A stretch of 5,427 nucleotides of DNA from contig CAJTWX010000038.1 of NCBI GenBank assembly GCA_910580155.1, forward strand, positions 1 through 5,427, given 5' to 3'. Origin of the DNA: an uncultured Alphaproteobacteria bacterium. GTDB taxonomy: Bacteria > Pseudomonadota > Alphaproteobacteria > RF32 > CAG-239. A model generated the notes under the pieces. The model had not been told where the DNA came from. It was given only the letters and a program-made list of their open reading frames with translations, and did no database searches. Below are positions 1 through 5,427 of this stretch, piece after piece. Within the stretch, counting starts at the first letter, position 1. The number at the start of each line of letters is the position of its first letter. The translations under genes and the position numbers were made by a program.

Positions 1-133
1 CGTCGCTTAAAATGCATAAAATGTCTTTATCGCTTTTCTGATACAAATCCAAAATTGCAAACGCCTCGGCATCTTTGGCGATTCCGCTAAGGTTTTTTTC
101 GTTGTATTTTTCAAATTCAGTAGACATTTGCAT
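1..133 (-). CDS. mfd: Probable transcription-repair coupling factor Mfd, N-terminal fragment
   Basis: The reverse strand read from 133 gives 44 codons, open to the window edge, beginning MQMSTEFEKYNEKNLSGIAK and continuing with AFAILDLYQKSDKDILCIL. A short start, a small-residue/Gly turn, a helix of the A..ILDLY type and a hydrophobic strand ending in Ser-Asp resemble the opening of the UvrB-like N-terminal domain of Mfd. Mfd is the ATPase that displaces stalled RNA polymerase and recruits UvrA for excision repair. Context supports the call, because recG lies head to head and recG and mfd are commonly neighbours in alphaproteobacteria. The start could be the ATG at 133 or the one at 127; an AGAAAG stretch lies 1 nt before the first and 7 nt before the second, so the second (MSTEFEKYN) has the better spacing. 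No helicase motif is inside the window, so the identification rests on a short N-terminus plus synteny. Confidence 0.6.
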   Translation of the reverse strand, partial: MQMSTEFEKYNEKNLSGIAKDAEAFAILDLYQKSDKDILCILSD

Positions 134-192
134 ACTTTCTGTTAAACTTACCTAATAAATAACCCAAACCACAAATTTGTAAAGATTTTTAA
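134..192. promoter_or_regulatory. Divergent mfd/recG intergenic region with 10-bp palindrome
   Basis: These 59 bp must hold the start signals of both divergent genes unless those signals lie inside the coding regions. A perfect palindrome ACAAATTTGT occupies 171-180. For the minus strand, TTTACA (183-178) followed 18 nt later by TTTATT (159-154) is a passable -35/-10 pair toward mfd. For recG I see only weak boxes, such as TAATAA at 153-158. Neither the GTTC-N7-GTTC form nor its complement, the usual alphaproteobacterial LexA box, is visible. The palindrome may be a chance A/T-rich sequence. Confidence 0.3.
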
Positions 193-2274
193 ATGCGTCC
201 GAGTATTTTATTTCCGCTGTTTACAGCCGTTGATTCCCTAAAAGGTGTCGGCGATAAATATGCGCGGCTGATAAAAAATCTCTGCGGTGAAAAAGTTTTG
301 GATATATTGTTTCACCTGCCGGCAGGTACAATTGACCGCACATATACGCCGCCTTTAAGGGAGGCAAAAGACGGCAAAATCTGGACCGGCGTTGTCACCA
401 TCACCGAACATCAGCCGCCGGCAAGCCGCAAACATCCGTACCGAGTTTACTGCACAGACGGTACGGCAGAGTTGGTATTGGTGTTTTTTAAAGTATATAA
501 GGACTCCATTGTCAAAAATTACCCCGTCGGCGAAAAACGCGCCCTGAGCGGCAAGCTCGAATATTTTAACGGAATGTGGCAGATGAGCCATCCGGACTAT
601 GTGGTTGCCGCACAATATCTGCCGCAAATTTCCCGTTTGGAACCGGTGTATCCGCTAACAGCAGGTGTGACAAACAAGATGATGTGCCGCTTGGCAGAAG
701 AATCGCGGAAAAAATTACCCGAGCTGCCCGAATGGCTTGTGCCTGAGTCACTCAAAGATTTGGACTATATCAGTTTTAATCAGGCAATGGAGCGCGTGCA
801 TCATCCTAAAAATATGGCAGATTTGCTGCCGTCTTCAGCAGCCCGCCGCCGCTTGGCGTATGATGAAATGTTGTCAAACCAGCTCGCTCTGGCGTTTATC
901 CGCCAAAAAGTTAAACAACAAAAAGGGCGCGCGTTTAAAGGAACGGGAGAACTATATAATAAAGTGCTGTCTGCCTTGCCGTTTTCGCTGACCTCCGCGC
1001 AGGAAAATGCATTAAACGAGATAACTGCCGACCAAGCCGCTCCGTATAAAATGCTCCGCTTGCTGCAAGGGGATGTCGGCTCTGGCAAAACCGTTGTGGC
1101 GCTGTTAAGTATGCTTAAAGTGATAGAGGAGGGGGCACAAACCGCCTTAATGGCGCCAACCGAGATTTTGGCAAAGCAACATTTTGAAACCATCAGTACA
1201 CTTTGTGAAAATGCCAACGTAACCGTCGGCTTGCTGACCGGCAAGCTTAAAGCCAAAGAAAAACGTGAGATATACGAGAAATTAGCCGCCGGAGAAATTG
1301 ATATCCTGATTGGCACACACGCTCTGTTTACCGAACAGGTGGTGTTTAAAGATTTGGCGTATGTGGTCATAGACGAGCAGCACCGGTTCGGTGTTAATCA
1401 GCGTTTGTCGCTTTCTGCCAAAGGTATGTTGTGCGATGTGCTGGTAATGACAGCCACGCCGATTCCCAGAAGCCTCCTTTTAACCGCTTACGGCGATATG
1501 GACTATTCCAAAATCGGCGAACTCCCCAAAGGGCGTAAGCCCGCGCAAACCGTGGTAATAAACGTAAGCAAAATGCCTGATGTCATCAATGCCTTGTCGC
1601 GCAAGCTGGCAGAAGGAACGCGTGCCTATTGGGTCTGCCCGCTGGTAGACGAATCGGAAAAGTCGGATTTAGCTGCCGCTACCGAACGCTATGAAATGTT
1701 GCAGCAATATTTCGGCGCTAAGGTCGGTTTGATACACGGTAAAATGAAAGAAACCGAAAAAGACGCCGTGATGGAAGAGTTTAAAAAAGGGAATATCACG
1801 CTTTTAGTCGCTACCACGGTTATAGAGGTCGGGGTAAATGTTCCCGAGGCGACAATTATGATAATCGAACACGCCGAGCGATTCGGCTTGGCACAGCTGC
1901 ACCAGCTCCGCGGGCGGATAAAACGCGGGTTTGAGGCGGGCAATTGTATCTTGTTGTATTCTTATCCGGTGAGCGCAGTGGCAAAAGAGCGGATGAATAT
2001 AATGAAACAAACCGAAGACGGCTTTTATATTGCAGAAAAGGACTTGGAGCTTCGCGGTGGTGGCGAGGTTTTGGGCACGCGCCAGTCCGGTTTTACACAG
2101 TTTAAGCTGGCAGATATGTCTGCCCATCAAGATTTGTTGATAAAAGCCCGCGATGATGTGCAGCAAATCTTGAAAACCGACTCTAAATTAGAATCGGAAC
2201 GCGGTCAGGCATTAAAGGTCTTGTTATATTTGTTTGAGCAAAACGAAGCCGTCAAAACCTACCTCGCCGGCTAG
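193..2274 (+). CDS. recG: ATP-dependent DNA helicase RecG
   Basis: RecG is a superfamily 2 double-strand DNA translocase that remodels stalled forks, Holliday junctions, D-loops and R-loops in the cytoplasm. At 693 aa it has the usual full family length. The N-terminus (MRPSILFPLF, SLKGVG) is the alphaproteobacterial form. The OB-fold wedge domain that grips the branch point spans about residues 57-140. Walker A is GDVGSGKT at 293-300 (K299), the Walker B box is DEQH at 394-397, and motif III is TATP at 420-423. The C-terminal helicase lobe carries LIHGKM and the VIEVGVNVPEA segment. Motif VI is QLRGRIKRG at 571-579: the catalytic Q, G, R, R pattern is intact, but Lys577 replaces the Gly usual in RGRVGRG. 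The TRG region (LELRGGGEVLGTRQSG) begins near 618. The ATG at 193 fits the family N-terminus but has no clear Shine-Dalgarno, only A/T-rich sequence. The gene stands alone, divergent from mfd, with no obvious terminator. Confidence 0.97.
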   Translation: MRPSILFPLFTAVDSLKGVGDKYARLIKNLCGEKVLDILFHLPAGTIDRTYTPPLREAKDGKIWTGVVTITEHQPPASRKHPYRVYCTDGTAELVLVFFKVYKDSIVKNYPVGEKRALSGKLEYFNGMWQMSHPDYVVAAQYLPQISRLEPVYPLTAGVTNKMMCRLAEESRKKLPELPEWLVPESLKDLDYISFNQAMERVHHPKNMADLLPSSAARRRLAYDEMLSNQLALAFIRQKVKQQKGRAFKGTGELYNKVLSALPFSLTSAQENALNEITADQAAPYKMLRLLQGDVGSGKTVVALLSMLKVIEEGAQTALMAPTEILAKQHFETISTLCENANVTVGLLTGKLKAKEKREIYEKLAAGEIDILIGTHALFTEQVVFKDLAYVVIDEQHRFGVNQRLSLSAKGMLCDVLVMTATPIPRSLLLTAYGDMDYSKIGELPKGRKPAQTVVINVSKMPDVINALSRKLAEGTRAYWVCPLVDESEKSDLAAATERYEMLQQYFGAKVGLIHGKMKETEKDAVMEEFKKGNITLLVATTVIEVGVNVPEATIMIIEHAERFGLAQLHQLRGRIKRGFEAGNCILLYSYPVSAVAKERMNIMKQTEDGFYIAEKDLELRGGGEVLGTRQSGFTQFKLADMSAHQDLLIKARDDVQQILKTDSKLESERGQALKVLLYLFEQNEAVKTYLAG

Positions 2275-2293
2275 AGCCTCTCTTTCCCTTTTT

Positions 2294-2397
2294 TCACGAG
2301 TAATCCCTCGCTTACTCTTCCATTTTTCGTGAGTCATTGCGAGGTCGGCGCATTAGTGCAACCTACCGAAGCAATCCACAAACTAATGCGTAGCATT
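2294..2397. repeat. Palindromic dispersed-type repeat (GTCATTGCGAGG ... CGAAGCAATCC)
   Basis: The core reads GTCATTGCGAGG (2333-2344) and CGAAGCAATCC (2368-2378). This resembles small palindromic intergenic elements scattered through many bacterial genomes, in which ATTGC (2336-2340) pairs with GCAAT (2371-2375). Several nested inverted repeats are visible. TCACGA (2294-2299) pairs with TCGTGA (2327-2332), and GAGTAA (2298-2303) pairs with TTACTC (2312-2317). CCTCGC..ACTC (2306-2317) pairs with GAGT....GCGAGG (2331-2344). CGCATTAGT (2349-2357) pairs perfectly with ACTAATGCG (2382-2390), and AATGC (2385-2389) with GCATT (2393-2397). These stems exclude one another in part, so the RNA could take more than one fold. 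Only one copy lies in the window; membership of a dispersed family comes from resemblance, not from copies seen here. Exact borders are uncertain. Confidence 0.6.
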
Positions 2398-2505
2398 CCT
2401 CTTCTTAAGGGGGCAACAAACCATCATACTTTCAAAAAATCGCCAAAACATACCAAAAACACACGTTTTTTTGGCATAAAATTCGATTCGTTAGTAAAAA
2501 ACAAC

Positions 2506-2534
2506 TTGATTTTGTATAGAAAATATGCTACATT
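2506..2534 (+). promoter_or_regulatory. Candidate promoter for the lipoprotein gene
   Basis: TTGATT (2506-2511) and TACATT (2529-2534) are separated by 17 bp and each match the sigma70 consensus at 4 of 6 positions. The preceding C gives CTTGAT, like the alphaproteobacterial CTTGAC box. Transcription would begin near 2541 and leave an untranslated leader of roughly 108 nt. TATGCT at 2524-2529 is an alternative -10, but it has no suitably spaced -35. Confidence 0.4.
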
Positions 2535-2600
2535 AAAATTACAAAAATATTATTGTGCTTTTACATTCTTTATATCAATTATTTTGAATATTAGGGTGCA

Positions 2601-2648
2601 ATAATATTTTTTTCATTAAAAAAATAAAAATTTAAAAAACAAAAAAAT
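2601..2648 (+). promoter_or_regulatory. A/T-only leader without Shine-Dalgarno
   Basis: The 48 nt before the lipoprotein start contain two C and no G, so no anti-Shine-Dalgarno pairing is possible here. TATTTTTTT (2605-2613) and AAAAAAATA (2618-2626) form a perfect 9-bp inverted repeat around a CATT loop. The last 23 nt before the ATG are nearly all A. An unstructured A-rich stretch of this kind can support initiation without Shine-Dalgarno, possibly through ribosomal protein S1; that role is inferred. Confidence 0.45.
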
Positions 2649-3638
2649 ATGAAAAAAATTAATTTTGCAGCTGCTATGCGCGCTGCCGTAATCCTCGTGA
2701 GTGTTTTATTCGTGTTGTCAACCCTCGCATCTTGCTCAGGTCCCCTCGCCGCTGGTGAAGACCTAGAACAAATAGGTGTAAAGGCTGAAAAAGCTTTGGT
2801 TGAAGTTGAGAATTTCTCATCATCAATCGAAGCAGAGCAGACTTCCACGCTGGTGTTCACCACCAGTGACGGAAATAAGCTCACAGCCACCGTTATCGGC
2901 GTGACACCCCGTCGCGTTGAATTAACACCGGGCGCTGAAAACGAAAATTCTCGTACTATTAACGTAAAGTTGGTAGGCGAGAATGAGGATGGTGTAACGA
3001 GAGTTGCAACAACCTCATATCAGCAGCGCAAGGCTACCGCGAGCGAACCTGCTCCGGAACCCGAAATCATTGATATCCGCCTTGAGGCAGATACCACGAT
3101 GATTTACGAGGTTAACAACATTCAGGGATGGAATAACGCCTACCTGAAAGTTGGTGAAGTTCGTCGCATCACTCGTTGGAGTGACGGCAACGAAACTTCG
3201 GAGATCGTAGCCGAACGTGGAGGTTTGATTTCTGTTCATATGGCAATGTATGCCTATGACCAAGCAAACCTTTTCATCAAAGAAGGTGAAACTCCCAAAT
3301 GGGAAGGCATCCACCTTTTTAGAGATGAAACCTCTACCGGCAACAACGGCCGTGATGACGAAAAGCGTTTGGAATATACGGAGAGAAACCGTGAATTTCA
3401 GTGCACGATTACTAGTTCTGTAAGTGACCTTATGGAACCTGTAACTGTCATCACTCGTGACGTTACTTATACCGATTCCAAAACCGGAAAGTCCATCACT
3501 TGGACATTCAACGGAGAAATGGAGTATTTAGGTATGAGTGTTAACAACGGCCGAGTTCACGCTGAGCTTCAGCACAGCGTTAACGGTGTCAAGTATGCTA
3601 AGTCAATCATAGACGCAGCGCTTGACATTCGCAAATAA
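2649..3638 (+). CDS. Putative outer-membrane lipoprotein of unknown family
   Basis: I do not recognise this 329-aa protein. A lipoprotein signal is clear: a basic start (MKK, with Arg11), a hydrophobic core at about residues 12-28 (AAVILVSVLFVLSTLAS) and the lipobox LASC, with Cys29 as the lipidated residue. Ser at +2 argues for outer-membrane sorting under the Lol rule. After the anchor, residues 37-64 are rich in Glu, Lys and small hydrophobics and look helical. A strand-rich segment follows (about 67-125), then an Ala/Pro/Glu linker (129-139), then a larger C-terminal part (140-329) with alternating polar and hydrophobic strands, for example near DVTYTDSKTGKSITWTFNG. Only one other Cys (252) occurs and no catalytic motif is visible. 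The start at 2649 has no Shine-Dalgarno; Met10 is a weaker alternative that still leaves a usable signal peptide. The gene has its own candidate promoter and a strong terminator, so it is probably transcribed alone. A structural or binding role at the cell surface is possible but unproven. Confidence 0.8.
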   Translation: MKKINFAAAMRAAVILVSVLFVLSTLASCSGPLAAGEDLEQIGVKAEKALVEVENFSSSIEAEQTSTLVFTTSDGNKLTATVIGVTPRRVELTPGAENENSRTINVKLVGENEDGVTRVATTSYQQRKATASEPAPEPEIIDIRLEADTTMIYEVNNIQGWNNAYLKVGEVRRITRWSDGNETSEIVAERGGLISVHMAMYAYDQANLFIKEGETPKWEGIHLFRDETSTGNNGRDDEKRLEYTERNREFQCTITSSVSDLMEPVTVITRDVTYTDSKTGKSITWTFNGEMEYLGMSVNNGRVHAELQHSVNGVKYAKSIIDAALDIRK

Positions 3639-3653
3639 GCACCCTCAAAAGAT

Positions 3654-3689
3654 AACACCTCCCTCCCAAAGGGAGGTGTTTCTTTTTTA
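3654..3689 (+). terminator. Strong intrinsic terminator after the lipoprotein gene
   Basis: AACACCTCCCT (3654-3664) pairs perfectly over 11 bp with AGGGAGGTGTT (3670-3680) around a CCCAA loop. It is followed directly by TCTTTTTT. It starts 16 nt after the lipoprotein stop and insulates that gene from the epimerase. Confidence 0.93.
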
Positions 3690-3714
3690 CAAAACTTTTA
3701 CTTTTTAATATTAT
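3686..3714 (+). promoter_or_regulatory. Sigma70-like promoter for the epimerase gene
   Basis: TTTACA (3686-3691) and TATTAT (3709-3714) lie 17 bp apart, each 5 of 6 to consensus. The -35 box sits in the T-run of the preceding terminator. A start near 3721 would leave a leader of about 22 nt containing the ribosome binding site AGGAGG (3731-3736). TATACT at 3712-3717 is an overlapping alternative -10. Confidence 0.6.
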
Positions 3715-3742
3715 ACTCCCGCCAAACAACAGGAGGAAAACA

Positions 3743-4780
3743 ATGCCTTGTTACCTAATCACCGGTGGTGCCGGCTTTTTCGGAACAATCTTAAAGCAAC
3801 ACTTCTTAGCCAAAGGCGCACACTGTGTCAGCATAGATTTAGAACCCGATTCTTTCTCTCATCCGCATTTCACCGCATATCAGGGAGATATTAACGATAC
3901 CACATTGATGGAACACATTTTTTCCACTCATAAATTTGATGCTGTCTTTCATTGCGCAGCCCTTTTGGCACACGTTAAGAAAGACCTCAAACGCCTTTGG
4001 CAGGCAAATGTTTGCGGTACACAGAGTGTGTATGACTTTGCCTTAAAATATAACGTTCGCAAAATTGTCTTTATCTCCAGTAATTGCCTCTGGGCAAAAA
4101 ATTTCGATTCGCTCGTTACCGAAGAAGAAATGCCCGAACCGGTCGAGATATATGGCAAATCCAAACTCGCCGCCGAGCAGATTCTCCTCTCACACCCCGA
4201 TAAAATCAACAGTATCATCTTTCGCTCTCCCACCATAATGGACGAGGGGCGTTTGGGGCTGTTGGGTATTTTGTTTGAGTTTATAGACGAGAACCGCAAA
4301 CTCCCGATGGTCGGAAGCGGCGCCAACCGCTACCAGTTTATTTATGCCAAAGATTTGGCAAACGCTTGCGAACTTGCACTCAAAGCCGATTATTCAGACA
4401 TTTTTAATGTCGGCTCGGATAATGTGAAAAGCTTTAATGAAGTGTATGAATACGTTATTCAAAAATCCGGCTCCAAAACCCGCCTTTTTCATTTCCCCAA
4501 GTTGCCGATGATTTGGGCAATGAAAATCTGTTTCTGGCTCGGCATCTCTCCTTTAGGGCCGTATCAATATAAAATGATTGCCTCAAACTTCATTTTTAAA
4601 ACCGATAAAATCAAGCAAAAGCTCGGATTCGCCCCCACGCTCAGCAATGAAGAAATGCTATTGCGCGCTTATGAGTTTTATCACCAAAACAAACAGGAAA
4701 TCCTAACCCGCAAAGATGTTTCCGCACACAACAGCGTTGCCAAAATGGGTGTGATTAAACTTTTGAAGTGGCTGATGTAA
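3743..4780 (+). CDS. NAD-dependent epimerase/dehydratase (extended SDR family)
   Basis: This 345-aa cytosolic oxidoreductase belongs to the extended short-chain dehydrogenase/reductase family, which acts on nucleotide sugars, sterols and related alcohols. The Rossmann signature TGGAGFFG is at residues 7-14. Asp32 ends the second strand and favours NAD over NADP. Asp49 (GDIND) and HCAA (70-73) complete the cofactor site. The catalytic set is Ser113 (in ISSN), Tyr137 and Lys141 (YGKSK). The segment after the catalytic Ser reads NCLW instead of the usual A.VYG. QFIYAKDLANA and NVGSDN are typical of the C-terminal substrate domain. A hydrophobic stretch near 254-270 and a basic-hydrophobic tail (VIKLLKWLM) could allow membrane contact, which is inference. 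AGGAGG six nt before the ATG fixes the start and predicts strong translation. The gene stands alone behind its own promoter and converges on recX. The substrate cannot be told from sequence or neighbours. Confidence 0.9.
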   Translation: MPCYLITGGAGFFGTILKQHFLAKGAHCVSIDLEPDSFSHPHFTAYQGDINDTTLMEHIFSTHKFDAVFHCAALLAHVKKDLKRLWQANVCGTQSVYDFALKYNVRKIVFISSNCLWAKNFDSLVTEEEMPEPVEIYGKSKLAAEQILLSHPDKINSIIFRSPTIMDEGRLGLLGILFEFIDENRKLPMVGSGANRYQFIYAKDLANACELALKADYSDIFNVGSDNVKSFNEVYEYVIQKSGSKTRLFHFPKLPMIWAMKICFWLGISPLGPYQYKMIASNFIFKTDKIKQKLGFAPTLSNEEMLLRAYEFYHQNKQEILTRKDVSAHNSVAKMGVIKLLKWLM

Positions 4781-4787
4781 GCTAATC

Positions 4788-5318
4788 TCACTCGCCGTCC
4801 AAAACCTCTTTGGCAACATCAAAATCAAACCCTGCGCGCACAAGTGTGGCAAGGTCTTTTTGCCGATTCGCCGTGCGGACTTCATCATCTGCCCTAAATC
4901 GCCCGATTTTCTTTTTTTTCGCAAAGTTCAGCGCTGTTTCCAATTCCGAATATTCCGTGTTTTCAAACAAACGCGCAATAGTCTGCTCGTCGATTCCTTT
5001 TTGCTTGAGCTTTTGCTCAATATAGCGTTTGGGCTTGCCGGCATTAAGATAGCTGTTAAGCTTAAACCCCGCAAACCGCTCGTCATTCACAAAATTTTGT
5101 TTGGCACATTCTTCCACCACCTCATCTGCCCAAGTATACGCCTCCGCGGGGTTATACTCCTTGTCAAAAAAAGCATACTTATCGATTCGCCGTCTTAAAA
5201 CCGTCCGCAGATTATCCTCCGAAGTTTCAAAACGCTCCAGATAATACAGCGCAATGTTGCGCAGACGCACTTTTGTGGGCTTTTTCGGGGCAGATTTTTC
5301 TGTTTTTGCGCTAAACAC
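4788..5318 (-). CDS. recX: Regulatory protein RecX
   Basis: RecX binds RecA filaments and limits their growth and strand exchange, tuning recombination and the SOS response in the cytoplasm. The 176-aa product is close to the usual family length. The N-terminal helical repeat reads RLRNIALYYLERF (residues 18-30), followed by S33 and LRTVLRRRI, as in alphaproteobacterial RecX. The hallmark central repeat is FVNDERFA (76-83), then GKPK (94-97) and QKLKQKGID (102-110). The C-terminal part, KIGRFR with RQKDLATLVRAGFDFDVA, is also typical. The start is GTG (5318-5316), with AAAAAGG (5335-5329) 10 nt upstream. In many bacteria recX follows recA; here no recA is adjacent and recX appears to be a single-gene unit. 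Its stop lies 7 bp from the stop of the convergent epimerase gene. No GTTC-N7-GTTC LexA box is visible upstream. Confidence 0.93.
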   Translation of the reverse strand: MFSAKTEKSAPKKPTKVRLRNIALYYLERFETSEDNLRTVLRRRIDKYAFFDKEYNPAEAYTWADEVVEECAKQNFVNDERFAGFKLNSYLNAGKPKRYIEQKLKQKGIDEQTIARLFENTEYSELETALNFAKKKKIGRFRADDEVRTANRQKDLATLVRAGFDFDVAKEVLDGE

Positions 5319-5365
5319 TTGAAAATTACCTTTTTATACATTAACTTCACACTAAATGGACTTTA

Positions 5366-5393
5366 ATTATATAAAGGATTAAAAAATTGGCTA
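5366..5393 (-). promoter_or_regulatory. recX: Candidate recX promoter
   Basis: On the minus strand a perfect TATAAT lies at 5371-5366. The best -35 is TAGCCA (5393-5388), 16 bp upstream and only 4 of 6 to consensus. Transcription would start near 5359, giving a leader of about 40 nt that contains AAAAAGG. The element overlaps the ribosome binding site and start codon of the divergent gene at 5387, so the two units may interfere with each other. Confidence 0.35.
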
Positions 5394-5427
5394 ATAAAAA
5401 TTTTGATGAGTGTACATCTTTTTTGAT
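5387..5427 (+). CDS. N-terminal fragment of an unidentified protein (TTG start)
   Basis: A frame opens with TTG at 5387 and reads MANKNFDECTSFL to the window edge without a stop. AAAGGA (5373-5378) lies 8 nt before the TTG, which is good Shine-Dalgarno spacing, and an in-frame TAA at 5372-5374 excludes an earlier start. The other frames here are closed: the ATG at 5356 gives 8 codons and the ATG at 5406 gives 6. Thirteen residues are too few to name a family. The gene is divergent from recX across 68 bp. Confidence 0.45.
   Translation, partial: MANKNFDECTSFL

Larger units (their letters stand above)
2275..2648. other. 374-bp non-coding interval between recG and the lipoprotein gene
   Basis: This stretch falls into three parts. 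The first, to about 2410, is the palindromic repeat listed separately. The middle, about 2411-2500, is low in G and C and holds a possible hairpin with arms CCAAAAA (2453-2459) and TTTTTGG (2468-2474); an alternative pairing is GCCAAAA (2442-2448) with TTTTGGC (2469-2475). Either might act as a weak terminator for recG, but no clean U-tract follows. The last part, 2500-2648, carries the promoter and A/T leader of the next gene. A 91-codon reading frame at 2329-2604 crosses the interval, but its start is a translation of the repeat and its remainder is AT-rich filler, so I do not call it a gene. A T-rich run just after the recG stop lacks a convincing stem. Confidence 0.6.

Noticed and set aside
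801..1370. 189-codon minus-strand reading frame inside recG
   Set aside because: It lies wholly opposite conserved RecG sequence that includes Walker A and DEQH, and its Ser-rich translation shows no domain. It is a shadow of recG codon use.
2260..2297. GGCT-AG-AGCC followed by a T-rich run just at the recG stop, considered as a terminator
   Set aside because: A 2-nt loop is too tight and the stem is only 4 bp, so a terminator cannot be supported.
2401..2500. Repeated CCAAAA units (2443-2459), considered as a short tandem array or CRISPR-like repeat
   Set aside because: There are only two imperfect short copies with no regular spacing or spacers.
2329..2604. 91-codon plus-strand reading frame between recG and the lipoprotein gene
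   Set aside because: Its first third is a translation of the palindromic repeat (MSHCEVGALVQPTEAIHKL is a familiar artefact of such repeats), the remainder is AT-rich Lys/Asn/Phe/Ile filler, it has no ribosome binding site, and it overlaps the likely promoter of the next gene.
3015..3314. 99-codon minus-strand reading frame inside the lipoprotein gene
   Set aside because: It is antisense to a gene with a clear signal peptide and terminator, and shows no start signals or recognisable motif.
5005..5020. TTGAGC/GCTCAA hairpin with a TTTT loop, considered as a terminator for the epimerase
   Set aside because: The stem is only 6 bp, no T-run follows, and it lies in the conserved QKLKQKG coding segment of recX, far beyond the epimerase stop.
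4810..5198. Plus-strand frames of 71 and 112 codons opposite recX
   Set aside because: RecX on the minus strand carries strong family motifs along its length, and the opposite frames are Phe/Ser/Arg-rich shadows.

Overview
The window looks like a chromosomal segment from a moderately AT-rich alphaproteobacterium. The RecG N-terminus (MRPSILFPLF followed by SLKGVG), the RecX N-terminus (RLRNIALYYLERF) and the head-to-head pairing of recG with a probable mfd all match the alphaproteobacterial forms and gene order I know. A reduced or host-associated lineage, such as the gut alphaproteobacteria, is possible, but this is inference and nothing here proves it.

Layout: positions 1-133 (minus) hold the first 44 codons of a probable mfd, the transcription-repair coupling factor. 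A 59-bp divergent intergenic region separates it from recG (193-2274, plus), which is complete. Next comes a 374-bp non-coding stretch (2275-2648). Its first part is a palindrome-rich repeat of the GTCATTGCGAGG...CGAAGCAATCC type; its second part is a very AT-rich promoter and leader region. It leads into a complete lipoprotein gene of no family I recognise (2649-3638, plus), which ends at a strong intrinsic terminator (3654-3689). A good sigma70-like promoter overlaps the terminator tail and drives an extended short-chain dehydrogenase/epimerase (3743-4780, plus) that has a strong ribosome binding site. That gene converges on recX (4788-5318, minus, GTG start), with only 7 bp between the two stop codons. 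At the right edge, divergent from recX, a TTG-initiated reading frame with a well-spaced Shine-Dalgarno runs off the window (5387-5427).

Functionally, three genes (mfd, recG, recX) belong to DNA repair and recombination: rescue of stalled RNA polymerase, remodelling of forks and branched DNA, and modulation of RecA. They are in separate transcription units. The lipoprotein and the epimerase sit between them as independent single-gene units with no evident link to repair.

I found no CRISPR array, transposase, tRNA, rRNA or toxin-antitoxin pair, and no convincing new multi-gene system. The least explained items are the orphan lipoprotein with its Shine-Dalgarno-less A/T leader, and the palindromic repeat downstream of recG.
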